From Virgibacillus sp. MSJ-26 (GTDB taxonomy: Bacteria; Bacillota; Bacilli; Bacillales; Amphibacillaceae): a stretch of DNA of 42,214 nucleotides. This document shows positions 8,051-16,828 of the stretch, piece after piece. Both the position numbers and the translations under genes were made by a program. Under the pieces are notes generated by a model. That model did not search any database and was not told the origin of the DNA. It was given only the letters and a program-made list of their open reading frames with translations. Numbering within the stretch: position 1 is the first letter of the stretch; each line of letters begins with the position of its first letter. Location of the stretch: the NCBI RefSeq assembly GCF_018918075.1, contig NZ_JAHLPW010000025.1, forward strand, positions 1-42,214. Direction: 5' to 3'.

Positions 8051-8157
8051 CGGAGAAAAGCATGAAGACTACAGAAAGAATAATAGCCTAGGTGAGACCC
8101 CGCAGACCGAAATTCGAGGAGGCTGAACAGCGGATGCGGAAAGCGGAATGTTTTCCG
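8051..8157 (+). repeat. Structured intergenic repeat family 1, copy C
   Basis: A 107-bp, more diverged copy. The internal blocks GCCTAGGTGAGACCCCG, CGAGGAGGCT and TGCGGAAAGCGG are kept. The closing arms CGGAGAAAAGCAT and ATGTTTTCCG pair only imperfectly. The 3' flank (GTAGCGATGTTGTAGAA) resembles the flank of copy A, so the conserved unit may extend beyond the closing stem. It fills most of the gap 7967-8288. Confidence 0.75.
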
Positions 8158-8288
8158 TAGCGATGTTGTAGAAGTATACATCGTTCGTCTTTATCTTCCC
8201 CATCTTAATACGTATATCCAAACCATTCTTATCTGAATGACAATTCCCTTTCTGGTTATTCTAAGATTGGAAGGGAGATTAAGTCAAA

Positions 8289-8993
8289 ATGGACAGTTAT
8301 TTTCATATATTTACCGATACCATCTTTGGTTTCTTTGCTTTATTCTTATTAACAAAACTCCTTGGTAAAACACAAATTTCCCAATTAACAGCGTTTGATT
8401 TTATATCAGCAGTTATTCTGGGTGAACTCGTTGGAAACGCCCTATTTGATAAAGACACAGGTATTGCAAAAATGGCATTTGTCATCGCATTATGGGGCGT
8501 GTTACTCTATTCTGTAGAAATGGTCGTGCAAAAGTTTAAAGGCTCGAGATTTATATTAGAGGGAAAACCTTCACTCGTTATTCATAAAGGGGCCATCATC
8601 CGTGAAGAGATGAAGAAAAACAAAATTGATGTAAGTGAATTACAACATCTACTTAGGGCTAAAGATGTGTTTTCCATTCAAGAAGTGGAATACGCCATTT
8701 TAGAAACGAATGGACACGTCTCAGTGATGAAAAAACCAGAATATCAAACTCCGAATAAGAAAGATTTAAACGTCTATCCTGAAGAGGCATTCCTTCCGTT
8801 CACTTTAATCAGTGACGGAGAAATTATTGAAGATAACGTAAAAGAAGCTGGTTTATCAAAAGACTGGCTGCATAAAGAAATTAAAAAACAAAACTACAAT
8901 AATGTGGAAGACGTTTTTTACGCAGAATATACTGAAGGAAAAAAGTTATTCCTTTCGCCATTTAGAAATAAACCGGAAAGAGTAAAAGATTGA
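8289..8993 (+). CDS. DUF421 membrane protein (YetF/YrbG type)
   Basis: A 234-residue protein with about three N-terminal transmembrane helices (residues 8-25, 36-50 and 60-82) and a soluble C-terminal part of two small alpha/beta units. This is the layout of the DUF421/YetF family found in several copies in spore formers. Typical segments are LLTKLLGKTQISQLTAFDFI, LGELVGNALFD and ILEGKPSLVIHKG. The ATG at 8289 has GGGAGAT about 10 nt upstream. Several paralogues are sporulation-linked, but no sporulation promoter is clear here. The biochemical function is unknown. Confidence 0.87.
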   Translation: MDSYFHIFTDTIFGFFALFLLTKLLGKTQISQLTAFDFISAVILGELVGNALFDKDTGIAKMAFVIALWGVLLYSVEMVVQKFKGSRFILEGKPSLVIHKGAIIREEMKKNKIDVSELQHLLRAKDVFSIQEVEYAILETNGHVSVMKKPEYQTPNKKDLNVYPEEAFLPFTLISDGEIIEDNVKEAGLSKDWLHKEIKKQNYNNVEDVFYAEYTEGKKLFLSPFRNKPERVKD

Positions 8994-9023
8994 TCAGCAT
9001 TAACGACTGATCAATCTTTTTTG
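8986..9023 (+). terminator. Terminator overlapping the DUF421 stop codon
   Basis: Arms AAGATTGATCAG and CTGATCAATCTT around an 8-nt loop, followed by a T-run. The stop codon lies inside the left arm. Confidence 0.88.
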
Positions 9024-9049
9024 TTGTTTGACATTAACCTATCCTGCTT

Positions 9050-9244
9050 GGCGAGGTCGACCGTACGTTGCTAAACGGGCGCTTCAACTTTTGTTCATCC
9101 AGCTTCAGCCGCCCAGCAACTACCAAACTTCAGACTCATTCCTACGATAAGTCGACCTTGAATCGCTACGCTCTTTAGATCTCCTTTATCTCGTCAGGAG
9201 TCCTCCAGTTTGTACGTTGCTAAACGGGCGCTTCAGCTTTTGTT
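9050..9244 (-). repeat. Interspersed repeat family 2, copy 2 (with a duplicated end)
   Basis: Read on the minus strand, a full copy runs from about 9244 down to about 9096, followed by a second copy of the element head. The 34-bp head (AAAAGnTGAAGCGCCCGTTT and following GCAACGTAC) occurs at 9211-9244 and again at 9061-9094. The full copy matches the one at 1556-1735. The stop codon of the next minus-strand gene sits directly at its edge. Confidence 0.78.
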
Positions 9245-9508
9245 CTAAATATACTGATTAAATAAGTGTCCCTTACCTGTTAAATCAGCTTTCGTCTTCA
9301 TAGCTTTTGGGTTTCGAGATAGAATCTCTGTATGTTCTTTAGTTAACATGGTGTGGTTAGAGACTGGATGATCTTTGACCTCTTGGTACTGATCTTCCAA
9401 GACAGATTTAAATGGTTTATTTATAAAGTATTGGTTTTTCTTCTCTTCTGTTATACGTTGATGGTAATCGAAATATTGAAAATTTTGTACCGGTAAAATA
9501 TATCCCAT
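9245..9508 (-). CDS. Small conserved-type protein of unknown function
   Basis: 87 residues, hydrophilic, with no membrane segment or signal. I do not recognise the family with confidence. The N-terminus MGYILPVQNFQYFDYHQRI is rich in Tyr and Gln, and the C-terminus reads DLTGKGHLFNQYI. The ATG has AAAGGGG 8 nt upstream on the minus strand, which supports real translation. It lies beside spore-coat genes, so a sporulation role is possible but not shown. The stop codon abuts repeat copy 2, which may have trimmed the 3' end or displaced the terminator. Confidence 0.62.
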   Translation of the reverse strand: MGYILPVQNFQYFDYHQRITEEKKNQYFINKPFKSVLEDQYQEVKDHPVSNHTMLTKEHTEILSRNPKAMKTKADLTGKGHLFNQYI

Positions 9509-9670
9509 TTCTCCAACCCCTTTCTCACTTAATATACTATTCGAATATTTTTATAAGTTTATGTCTGTTATCTTTATTCCCTAATATGTTCTTTTTAAAC
9601 CTAATTTTTTAATATTAATTAAAATTAGATGGAATCACCATAAATTTAAAAAATATAAACGCCTGCCCAC

Positions 9671-9697
9671 ACCAACATATGCCATATACATACTCTA
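9671..9697 (+). promoter_or_regulatory. Sigma-K-like promoter of the cotZ/Y gene
   Basis: AC at 9671-9672, a 16-nt spacer, then CATACTCTA at 9689-9697. This fits the sigma-K pattern AC-N16/17-CATAnnnTA. The start codon is 45 bp further on. Confidence 0.65.
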
Positions 9698-9741
9698 TTA
9701 GAGACAGTAGGTCAATACGAAATTGAAAGGAGAATTCATTC

Positions 9742-10221
9742 ATGGGTTGTAAATGTGGAAAAGATTTTGATACGGGCAGCTGTGTATGTGATGTTCTTAG
9801 GGAGATAGCTGATGCGCAAAGTGACGTTGTTGAGAATTGCTGTGACACCAGTTGTGAACAATCAATTAATGATTTATTAGGTGAGAAGGATTCCGGAAGC
9901 GGATTAGATACAGTTCCTGTTATTTTATATTGTCAAGACGGCTGTAAACCTTTCAAAGGCTTTGGTGCTGGCCATATGCCTGACGGAACTCCAGGTCCAA
10001 TCGAAGCAAGCTTTATTTTTAGAGTAAAAAGTGTTGATGAAGACTGCTGTGCGGTACTTGAGTTAGTTAGAAATGCTGAAGAGCCTTGCACACACAGCCA
10101 CTTGAAAGATCCGGCAGACCAAGGTACTGACAATTTATATGCAACTGGTATCTGCATTACAGTAGATCTTAAGTGCTTCTGCCATGTAACGTGCTTGCCT
10201 GCAGTATCACTTTTTCAGTAA
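9742..10221 (+). CDS. cotZ: Spore coat protein of the CotY/CotZ family
   Basis: A cysteine-rich spore outer-coat/crust protein, 159 residues with 16 cysteines. CxC pairs lie near the start (CKCG, CVCD), with further CC pairs at ENCCDTSC and DEDCC and a C-terminal cluster KCFCHVTC. CotY and CotZ proteins assemble into cross-linked sheets on the spore surface. GAAAGGAG precedes the ATG by about 10 nt. The sigma-K-like promoter fits mother-cell expression. It converges on cotO across a shared terminator; in B. subtilis cotZ and cotO are also neighbours. Whether it should be called cotY or cotZ cannot be settled here. Confidence 0.9.
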   Translation: MGCKCGKDFDTGSCVCDVLREIADAQSDVVENCCDTSCEQSINDLLGEKDSGSGLDTVPVILYCQDGCKPFKGFGAGHMPDGTPGPIEASFIFRVKSVDEDCCAVLELVRNAEEPCTHSHLKDPADQGTDNLYATGICITVDLKCFCHVTCLPAVSLFQ

Positions 10222-10270
10222 TTACCGATAATTATTGATTAAAATGAATAAGACGTCTTAGTTATAAAAG

Positions 10271-10301
10271 TAACACCCTAGAATAGCTATCTAGGGTGTT
10301 A
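10271..10301. terminator. Terminator between cotZ and cotO
   Basis: Arms TAACACCCTAGA and TCTAGGGTGTTA around a short loop, with T-rich DNA on the plus side. It sits between two converging genes. Confidence 0.85.
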
Positions 10302-10319
10302 TTTATATTCATCAACCTA

Positions 10320-10829
10320 TTAAAAACCAAGCATCCTAATACGCTGAATCTCTTCAAATGGTACTTTTCTCAAGTGTACTCGATTTCCTACGCGCATAAA
10401 TACAGTCTCCCCGTCAAAATCCATAATTTTTCCTCGGTAAGACTTATCCGCTGTTTTAATTTCACATTTAATCCTAGGTATATGATTTGGTTCGTCAGCG
10501 AAATATTTTACTTTTTCAAGCAGGGTCATGTCTTTAAATTTTTTAGTATCAGATTGATTGTTTTGGTTTTCTTCCTTTGAATCAATGCTTTCATCAAATT
10601 CACTTGTTGTTATTTCAGCTCTTGTTTCGTCTCGTAGTGGCTTTCCACCATGCCTGCGTTGTGGTCTTGCTTTAGCTATCTTTTCTGCCTCACGTTTGCT
10701 TGACGACGAAAGCTGATCATTACTTTTAGTTGATTGATAATTAGATTGCATAGAAGCTCTAGGAGTTCCTACATTAGGTTGATGGATATAGAGCAACGGA
10801 TTCTTGGCATAACGTTTATTTTTCTTCAT
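10320..10829 (-). CDS. cotO: Spore coat protein CotO-like
   Basis: 169 residues with a basic, Ser/Gln/Arg-rich and probably disordered N-terminal half and a compact C-terminal domain from about residue 100. The C-terminal part (YRGKIMDFDGETVFMRVGNR, then VHLRKVPFEEIQRIRML) looks like the CotO C-terminal domain and resembles Sm-like/DUF2642 folds. CotO is a morphogenetic spore-coat protein made in the mother cell. GGAGGGAT lies about 8 nt before the ATG. A sigma-K-like promoter precedes it. The name rests on sequence style plus its place beside cotZ as in B. subtilis. Confidence 0.78.
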   Translation of the reverse strand: MKKNKRYAKNPLLYIHQPNVGTPRASMQSNYQSTKSNDQLSSSSKREAEKIAKARPQRRHGGKPLRDETRAEITTSEFDESIDSKEENQNNQSDTKKFKDMTLLEKVKYFADEPNHIPRIKCEIKTADKSYRGKIMDFDGETVFMRVGNRVHLRKVPFEEIQRIRMLGF

Positions 10830-10862
10830 GGTTCTATCATCCCTCCATATACGATATCATCA

Positions 10863-10890
10863 TATTATATGAAGGTTAATTCATGTTTGT
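10863..10890 (-). promoter_or_regulatory. Sigma-K-like promoter of cotO
   Basis: On the minus strand AC (10889-10890), a 17-nt spacer, then CATATAATA (10863-10871), matching CATAnnnTA. It lies about 34 bp before the start codon. Confidence 0.62.
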
Positions 10891-10903
10891 GCGATTGTCT
10901 GAT

Positions 10904-12259
10904 TTATAGTAAATAACTTAAAAATGCTGTTGCAATTCCAAAATAAATGGAAATGGAAATCAAGTCATTAATCGTTGTAATAAATGGTCCTGATGCGACA
11001 GCTGGATCAATTTTAAATTTATCCATAATGAGTGGAATAATAGCACCTGATAACGTTGCAATGGTTAACGTGGCTAGAAGGGAAATACCTACTAGAAACC
11101 CTAAAAATAATTCACCTTTCCATAGATAAATAACAACCATAATCGTAATGCCGCATACAGAACCGATAATGAGTCCAGTCGACGTTTCTTTGACCATCAA
11201 TTTCAACTTACCGCGATTTGCAAATTCTCCTGTTGCAAGCCCTCTAACGGCTACGGCTAATGACTGTGTTCCTGTATTTCCTGCCATACCTGCTATAAGG
11301 GGCATGAAGATGGCTAATATAGCCACCTGTTCGAGCGTATCTTCAAATTGGCCAATCAAGCTTGCTGTAAATAAACCTAAAAATAATAAAGTAATTAACC
11401 ATGGCAATCTTTTTTTCGCTGCAGCAAATGGACTATCCTCAATACGGTGCACGTCAGAAACGGCAGCTAACTTAGAATAATCTTCACTCGCTTCCTCATC
11501 AACAACATCTAAAATATCATCAACAGTAATAATTCCGAGTAGATGATTTTGAAAATCAATAACGGGAACAGCCAAGAAATCATAATCCATAATCATTTGA
11601 GCAACATCTTCCTGATCCATTCCAACTGAGACTGAAACGACATTCTCATTCATTCGTTCACCGACAATTGCATCTTCATCTGAGATAATTAAGTCCCGTA
11701 AAGATATGACCCCCGCTAAATGCTTTTCCTCATCAATAACATATAAATAGTAAATGGTCTCTGCATCAGGAGCCTCGACCTTTAATTGTTTCATCGTTTC
11801 CCTAACGGTTAGTGACTTATTAATGGCCACAAATTCCGTGGTCATAATACTACCGGCTGTTTTTTCTTCATAATGGAGGAGCGCTTTTATTTCATCAGCT
11901 TCCTCTTCATCCATTATCGTTAAAAAACTGGCGACTTTTTCTTTTTCCATTTCATTTAAAATATCGACGGCATCATCTGTTGGAAGTTCTCCAAGTACCA
12001 TCGAAGCAAATCTTGGATCCATTTCAGTAATAAACGGTTCGACATTTTCCAATTCAATATGTTCCATCAAATCGGCTACTTCTTCAGGTGATAAAAAAGA
12101 ATATATAGTCATACGCTCATCATGATTTTGATTCACGAAAAATGTCGCTTGATCGTAAGGATGAATATCGTTAAATTTAAGACGAAATGTTTCTATATCA
12201 TCGTTTTTCAAGGCTTTGTGCAGTTCTTTTAAATTAAGTTGCATCACATCTTCTTCCAC
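10904..12259 (-). CDS. mgtE: Magnesium transporter MgtE
   Basis: A Mg2+ channel/transporter of the cytoplasmic membrane, 451 residues. In order: a helical MgtE N domain (about 20-130), a pair of CBS domains (about 135-260, with IMTTEFVAI and VDDILDVVDEE), a connecting helix, and five transmembrane helices from about 285 to the end. In the known structure the N and CBS domains sense Mg2+ and close the pore. The GTG at 12259 has AGGA 9 nt upstream; an ATG 15 nt further on is an alternative. The leader is short and shows no M-box riboswitch. It is divergent from prpE. Confidence 0.94.
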   Translation of the reverse strand: MEEDVMQLNLKELHKALKNDDIETFRLKFNDIHPYDQATFFVNQNHDERMTIYSFLSPEEVADLMEHIELENVEPFITEMDPRFASMVLGELPTDDAVDILNEMEKEKVASFLTIMDEEEADEIKALLHYEEKTAGSIMTTEFVAINKSLTVRETMKQLKVEAPDAETIYYLYVIDEEKHLAGVISLRDLIISDEDAIVGERMNENVVSVSVGMDQEDVAQMIMDYDFLAVPVIDFQNHLLGIITVDDILDVVDEEASEDYSKLAAVSDVHRIEDSPFAAAKKRLPWLITLLFLGLFTASLIGQFEDTLEQVAILAIFMPLIAGMAGNTGTQSLAVAVRGLATGEFANRGKLKLMVKETSTGLIIGSVCGITIMVVIYLWKGELFLGFLVGISLLATLTIATLSGAIIPLIMDKFKIDPAVASGPFITTINDLISISIYFGIATAFLSYLL

Positions 12260-12402
12260 TTTTACTCATCCTCTCTAGCTAGATTCCTTATATAGCATTC
12301 CCAAAAATACATATGTACACAAATACTTGTGTTCACTTCTTTTTTTAAAATTGATGCTTATAAAATTGATAATCGTGTAAAATAACCTATGAGGTGATTC
12401 AT

Positions 12403-13142
12403 ATGATGATGTATGATGTCATAGGAGATATTCATGGCTGTTTTGATGAATTACAACAGCTTATTTCAGAACTTGGCTACAGTCAAATAAATAATAAATT
12501 AGTTCATCCGGATCATCGCACTCTAGTTTTTTTAGGTGATTTGACCGATCGAGGACCAGCATCCATCGACGTTATTAATTTTGTTTACGATCTGGTTGTC
12601 AATCAGGAATCAGCTAAGTATGTCCCAGGTAACCACTGTAATAAGCTATATCGATTTTTCCTCGGTAACAATGTTCAGTTAAAGCACGGAATTGAAACAA
12701 CCGCTGAGGAATATGCCCAATTATCTAAAACTAAACAATCACAAGTTCGAAATCAATTTATATCGTTGTACGAGCAGGCCCTCTTTATTTAGAATTAACT
12801 GATGTCCAAGCTATTATAGCTCACGCTGGCATAAAGGAATCTTTTATTGGGCGTCACGATAAAGAAGTGAAAACCTTTGTTTTATACGGCGATATTACCG
12901 GTGGGACCGATGAAGCTGGAAAGCCTGTCCGAAAAGACTGGGCGAAACATTATACAGGTTCGAAGTGGATTGTTTATGGTCATACACCCGTCCTTGAACC
13001 ACGTCAAATCAATAACACGATTAATATAGATACAGGTTGCGTTTTCGGTAACAAGTTATCTGCTTTTAGACTTCCTGAGAAGACAACAGTATCCATTCCA
13101 TCTAACCAACCCTTTGTTTCGGAAAAATTTACTACATTTTAA
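12403..13142 (+). pseudogene. prpE: prpE, frameshifted (bis(5'-nucleosyl)-tetraphosphatase family)
   Basis: A PPP-family phosphoesterase broken into two frames. The first part reads to a stop at 12790-12792 and has [13 protein letters not shown] and GNHC, the metal-binding motifs. The second, in another frame, continues with [25 protein letters not shown] and NIDTGCVFG. Adding one C in the CCC near 12779-12781 restores [16 protein letters not shown] without a break. PrpE hydrolyses Ap4A and acts on phosphotyrosine peptides; in B. subtilis it influences germination. The start ATG at 12403 follows GAGGTG at 6 nt; 12406 or 12409 is also possible. The lesion may be a true loss of function or a sequencing error in a C-run. 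Confidence 0.85.
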
Positions 13143-13150
13143 GTCTTACT

Positions 13151-14032
13151 TTACTCAAGTAATTTTTTCATATCGTCAGGAAGCGAAGAATAAAATTCCA
13201 TCGTTTTATTTGTAATAGGGTGTGAAAATTTTAAGTGACAGCAATGTAAAGCTTGCCGCCTTATCGCTCCCTTCTTTCCACCATATAATTCATCCCCTAC
13301 AAGCGGGTGGCCTAGCGCTGAAAAATGAACACGGATCTGATGGGTGCGTCCTGTTTTCAACTCAATATTCACTAATGTATTCGAGAGTGAGTGTTTCACT
13401 GTTTCATATAGAGTGATAGCTGGCCTCCCGTCCTCCCTAACAGTCCTCTCAATAATTGATCCATCTTTTCTACCAATATTCTTATTTATTATTCCCTTTT
13501 TTTCAGATATTAAGCCTGTCACCACAGCCTGATAATGTCGCTCAATCCCCTCTTTTTGTTGTAAAGCACCTAAAAGAGAATGACTGTAACGATTTTTGGC
13601 AATTAGAATGAGTCCGGATGTACCTCGGTCCAACCTTGTCACGATATGAACAGTGTAGGGTATATTATTTTTCTTATAATAAAATAAAATAGCGTTTGCT
13701 AATGTACCTGACGGATGATGGATAGATGGAATCGTCGCCATATGAGCTGGCTTATCCACGACGAGAATAAAATCATCTTCAAAAACAATCTCTAGATTGA
13801 TATTCTCTGGTTTCATCCACGGCCCTTTTTCTTCTTCAGGAAGTTCCACTGTTAAAACATCACCTAAAGATAGAACCTCATTCATTCTCACCGGCTCATT
13901 ATTCAAAAACATGGCACCATCATTTATCACCGACTTTAAAATCCGCCTTGAAAAAGATTGATCTTTTTTTAAAAAGTCACGAATAGACTGCCTGTGATAT
14001 TTTTCACTTATTTGCCATATCATTGGTTGCAT
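13151..14032 (-). CDS. yjbO: RluD-family pseudouridine synthase (YjbO)
   Basis: Converts uridine to pseudouridine in RNA, probably rRNA; the target site is not known. 293 residues: an S4-like RNA-binding N-terminus (about 15-65) and a catalytic domain with VTRLDRGTSG, whose Asp (D135) is the nucleophile. A C-terminal RTHQIRVHF motif around residue 230 is typical of the RluA/RluD group. It starts 4 bp after the nadF stop with AAGGT 8-9 nt upstream, so it is translated as part of the relQ-nadF-yjbO operon. It ends 8 bp from the end of prpE on the other strand. Confidence 0.92.
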   Translation of the reverse strand: MQPMIWQISEKYHRQSIRDFLKKDQSFSRRILKSVINDGAMFLNNEPVRMNEVLSLGDVLTVELPEEEKGPWMKPENINLEIVFEDDFILVVDKPAHMATIPSIHHPSGTLANAILFYYKKNNIPYTVHIVTRLDRGTSGLILIAKNRYSHSLLGALQQKEGIERHYQAVVTGLISEKKGIINKNIGRKDGSIIERTVREDGRPAITLYETVKHSLSNTLVNIELKTGRTHQIRVHFSALGHPLVGDELYGGKKGAIRRQALHCCHLKFSHPITNKTMEFYSSLPDDMKKLLE

Positions 14033-14036
14033 TTAC

Positions 14037-14846
14037 TTATACCTTCATATCTTCTTCTGAGACAAATGAATCTCTCACTCTATTCCAGAAAGGGAATGGA
14101 CGATAACGAGCAAATCTTATCTTTTCTTCAGCGACACGGCATTGAATCGATTTTACATTCGTATAATTTTGCGTAAAGTGATCAATCGCAATTAAAAAGC
14201 TGCCATTCACTTTTGGATTTAATAAACATGTATGGTGTTTTGGTAAAATAAGGGGTGAGCCAATCGTTCTAAATACACGATTGTTGATCGAAGCCATTTC
14301 TGTTAATTGGATAGCTTCTAGTGATGGATGAATAATACCGCCGCCAAGTGCTTTATTATATGCCGTACTTCCTGAAGGCGTTGATACACACAAGCCATCT
14401 CCTCGAAATGTCTCAAAATGTTCTCCTTTGATTTCAACATCAAAAACAACCGACCCTTCAGCCGTTTTAATGGCAGTTTCATTTAAAGCGAGAAATCGGT
14501 CTTCCCCTGTTCCAGATTCTGGTCGGATAATTACTTCGAGTAATGGATATTCGACAACCTGAAATGGCGTTTTCGCAATATCGATAACGAGTTTCTCAAC
14601 TTCATCAGGCACCCAGTCGGCGTAAAATCCTAAATGTCCTGTATGTACTCCAATAAAAGCCGTGCAGTCGAGTCGATGCACGTATCGGTGAAACGCTTCT
14701 AGAAATGTCCCATCACCACCTACAGATATTACTAAATCTGGTTCTTCTTTATCATACTCCAAATCGAAATCTGTTAAATATTGCTTAATTCTAGACTTAA
14801 TCTCGTTTGACTGTTTATCCCCTTTAGAAACGATTTTAAACTTCAC
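14037..14846 (-). CDS. nadF: NAD kinase
   Basis: Phosphorylates NAD to NADP in the cytoplasm. 269 residues, the usual length for the Bacillus NadF/PpnK. The ATP/NAD motif GGDGT is at residues 43-47, followed by the family motifs LNETAIK and [14 protein letters not shown]. The GTG start has GGAGGGG 5 nt upstream. It lies 75 bp downstream of relQ and 4 bp upstream of yjbO. Confidence 0.95.
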   Translation of the reverse strand: MKFKIVSKGDKQSNEIKSRIKQYLTDFDLEYDKEEPDLVISVGGDGTFLEAFHRYVHRLDCTAFIGVHTGHLGFYADWVPDEVEKLVIDIAKTPFQVVEYPLLEVIIRPESGTGEDRFLALNETAIKTAEGSVVFDVEIKGEHFETFRGDGLCVSTPSGSTAYNKALGGGIIHPSLEAIQLTEMASINNRVFRTIGSPLILPKHHTCLLNPKVNGSFLIAIDHFTQNYTNVKSIQCRVAEEKIRFARYRPFPFWNRVRDSFVSEEDMKV

Positions 14847-14921
14847 AACTGCCCCTCCTTTAATATGCTCTTTGTTGTTGAGATTAGATGGCTGTATAAT
14901 CCGCGCAGAATAATATCGTAC

Positions 14922-15530
14922 TTATTTACGATGAAAGATTCTTTGCGCTTCCTGTACCTCATGTTTTATTTTAGACATTTCCTCATCCAGTTTAAAAGCT
15001 GCTTCAGCAGCGCCTTGTAAACGTGCTTTAATTTGTTGAGGTATTTGCCCTTCATATTTATAATTGAGGGAATGCTCGTTTGTTGCCCAGAAATTCATAG
15101 CCATCGTACGTATTTGTATTTCAGCTATAACCATTTTTACTCCATGAATCGTTTCAACCGGATATTCAATAATCATATGAAAAGATCGATAACCACTTTT
15201 CTTTTTATGATGGATATAATCCTTCTCCTCAATAATTTTCAGATCTTCTCGTGAACGAAGCATGTCAACCACTGTATAGATATCATCAACAAACTGACAC
15301 ACAACTCTTATCCCAGCAATATCTTGAATTTTTCCTTCAATTTGATCAAGCGTAATCTTCTTTTTCTTAACTTTTTCTTCAATACTTGCAATGGGTTTAA
15401 CACGGCCTGTAATAAATTCAATTGGTGATTGTCTTGATTCAAATTCGAATTGTGCACGCATGCCTTTAAGTTTCACTTTTAATTCTTCGACAACTTGGGA
15501 ATAAGGTGCTAGGAAAACATCCCAATTCAT
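14922..15530 (-). CDS. relQ: Small alarmone synthetase RelQ (YjbM/SasB)
   Basis: Makes (p)ppGpp from ATP and GDP/GTP. 202 residues, a single synthetase domain with no hydrolase or regulatory domain. Key segments: EFITGRVKPIASIEEK, IQDIAGIRVVCQFVDDIYTV, HHKKKSGYRSFHM and EIQIRTMAMNFWATNEHSLN. The last matches YjbM/RelQ closely; the other small synthetase (YwaC/RelP) differs. RelQ tetramers are activated by pppGpp and inhibited by RNA. First gene of the relQ-nadF-yjbO operon, divergent from yjbK. Confidence 0.94.
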   Translation of the reverse strand: MNWDVFLAPYSQVVEELKVKLKGMRAQFEFESRQSPIEFITGRVKPIASIEEKVKKKKITLDQIEGKIQDIAGIRVVCQFVDDIYTVVDMLRSREDLKIIEEKDYIHHKKKSGYRSFHMIIEYPVETIHGVKMVIAEIQIRTMAMNFWATNEHSLNYKYEGQIPQQIKARLQGAAEAAFKLDEEMSKIKHEVQEAQRIFHRK

Positions 15531-15782
15531 TTTAACACCACCTCAGACGACTTTCGAGTATAGTTTTTTTCAATATTTAGATCGGATTTATAAATGACCC
15601 TATCCTATAAGCGATGATTTGTTAATCAAAACCTTAATCTCTTTGAACATTCTTCACCTTTATAAAATAGGTCGTCCTTATTTTACCATAAATAATTATA
15701 ATGGATAATCTTTGCATAATAAGACCAGATTAGTCATAATCAAGAATAATAAAAGTAAAAAAGGACAAGGGAGTTCTTCAGA

Positions 15783-16352
15783 TTGAGCCAAGAAATAGAA
15801 ATTGAATTTAAAAATTTACTTACAAAAGAAGAATTTAATCAAATCCGTACTTATCTCTCATTTCCTGACAAAGGTATAGTTCAAACCAATTATTATTTTG
15901 AAACAAAAGACTTTTCACTTAAAAATAACCATGCCGCGCTACGTATAAGAGAAAAAAGCGGCGAATATACATTAACATTAAAACAACCAGAAGGACAAGG
16001 TCTTTTAGAGACTCACGATTGCTTGACTAGAGTGGAAACTGATGAGTGGCTAAGCGGTCATCCGGTATCAAAACCACACACTGCTAAACAATTAGCGGAC
16101 ATGGATATTGATCCTAGTAACTTGATTTACTACGGAAGTTTAACAACGACAAGATTAGAATACAATCACAAGGGCTTTATCTATGTTTTAGATGATAGTC
16201 ATTACAATAATCATTCGGATTACGAATTAGAAATAGAAGCACCCTCTTATGACGTGGGGCTAACGACTTTCAATCAATTATTAACTACACTTTCAATTCC
16301 AAGAAGGAAGACGCCGAATAAGATTGAAAGATTTTTCTCTAGTCTGTCATAA
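15783..16352 (+). CDS. yjbK: CYTH-domain protein YjbK
   Basis: A CYTH/triphosphate-tunnel fold protein, 189 residues. The diagnostic ExExK motif is near the N-terminus (EIEIEFK), followed by alternating basic and acidic strands (ALRIREK, YTLTLKQP, TRVETDEW, YELEIEA) that line the tunnel. Family members hydrolyse inorganic triphosphate or bind nucleotide triphosphates; the substrate of YjbK is not established. I use the TTG at 15783, with AAGGGAG 9-10 nt upstream. It is the first gene of a plus-strand run with yjbI and spxH. Confidence 0.92.
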   Translation: MSQEIEIEFKNLLTKEEFNQIRTYLSFPDKGIVQTNYYFETKDFSLKNNHAALRIREKSGEYTLTLKQPEGQGLLETHDCLTRVETDEWLSGHPVSKPHTAKQLADMDIDPSNLIYYGSLTTTRLEYNHKGFIYVLDDSHYNNHSDYELEIEAPSYDVGLTTFNQLLTTLSIPRRKTPNKIERFFSSLS

Positions 16353-16430
16353 TCCATTTTCCAATCAGATAATTTGCTCATTTACGGCCTCATTGCTACA
16401 ATATAGCCACTATAATTAAGGAGAAATACC

Positions 16431-16811
16431 ATGAACCGACCTGGAACAATTTATGAAGCAATCGGTGGATATGATGCAGTCGATACACTTGTCACCCACT
16501 TTTACAAACGTGTTGGAAAGCATCCAGACTTAATTCCAATTTTCCCTGAGGATTTAACAGAAACAGCGCGAAAGCAACGTAAATTTCTCACACAGTTTTT
16601 TGGCGGCCCTAGTCTTTATAACGAAGAATTTGGCTCTCCTATGATGCGCAGGCGCCACTTACCTTTTGAAATTACACCAACAAGAAAAGATGCCTGGCTT
16701 GAATGTATGCATCAAGCTTTAGCTGAAGCCAATATTGAGGAACCTTTTCGTACAGCTATATTTGAAAAACTAACATTGACCGCTCACCATATGATGAATA
16801 CACCTGAATAA
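16431..16811 (+). CDS. yjbI: Truncated haemoglobin (group II, YjbI)
   Basis: A 126-residue 2-on-2 globin of the trHbO class. It has the B10 Tyr (HFYKRV), the proximal His in RRRHLPF, and the G8 Trp of group II globins (DAWLECM). These proteins bind O2 or NO. In Staphylococcus and Bacillus the gene sits beside yjbH and is thought to act in oxidative or nitrosative stress. AAGGAG lies 8 nt before the ATG. spxH starts 17 bp after it with its own ribosome site, so they are co-transcribed. Confidence 0.95.
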   Translation: MNRPGTIYEAIGGYDAVDTLVTHFYKRVGKHPDLIPIFPEDLTETARKQRKFLTQFFGGPSLYNEEFGSPMMRRRHLPFEITPTRKDAWLECMHQALAEANIEEPFRTAIFEKLTLTAHHMMNTPE

Positions 16812-16828
16812 TAGAAAGGAGAATCGAT

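Noticed and set aside
9600..9850. Minus-strand ORF opposite the cotZ promoter
   Set aside because: Overlaps the cotZ start and promoter, no ribosome site, no family resemblance.
12260..12400. M-box riboswitch for mgtE
   Set aside because: The leader is too short and no M-box sequence blocks are visible.
12779..12800. Programmed frameshift in prpE
   Set aside because: No slippery heptamer or downstream pseudoknot is evident, and other PrpE proteins are made from one frame; a mutation or sequencing error is simpler.
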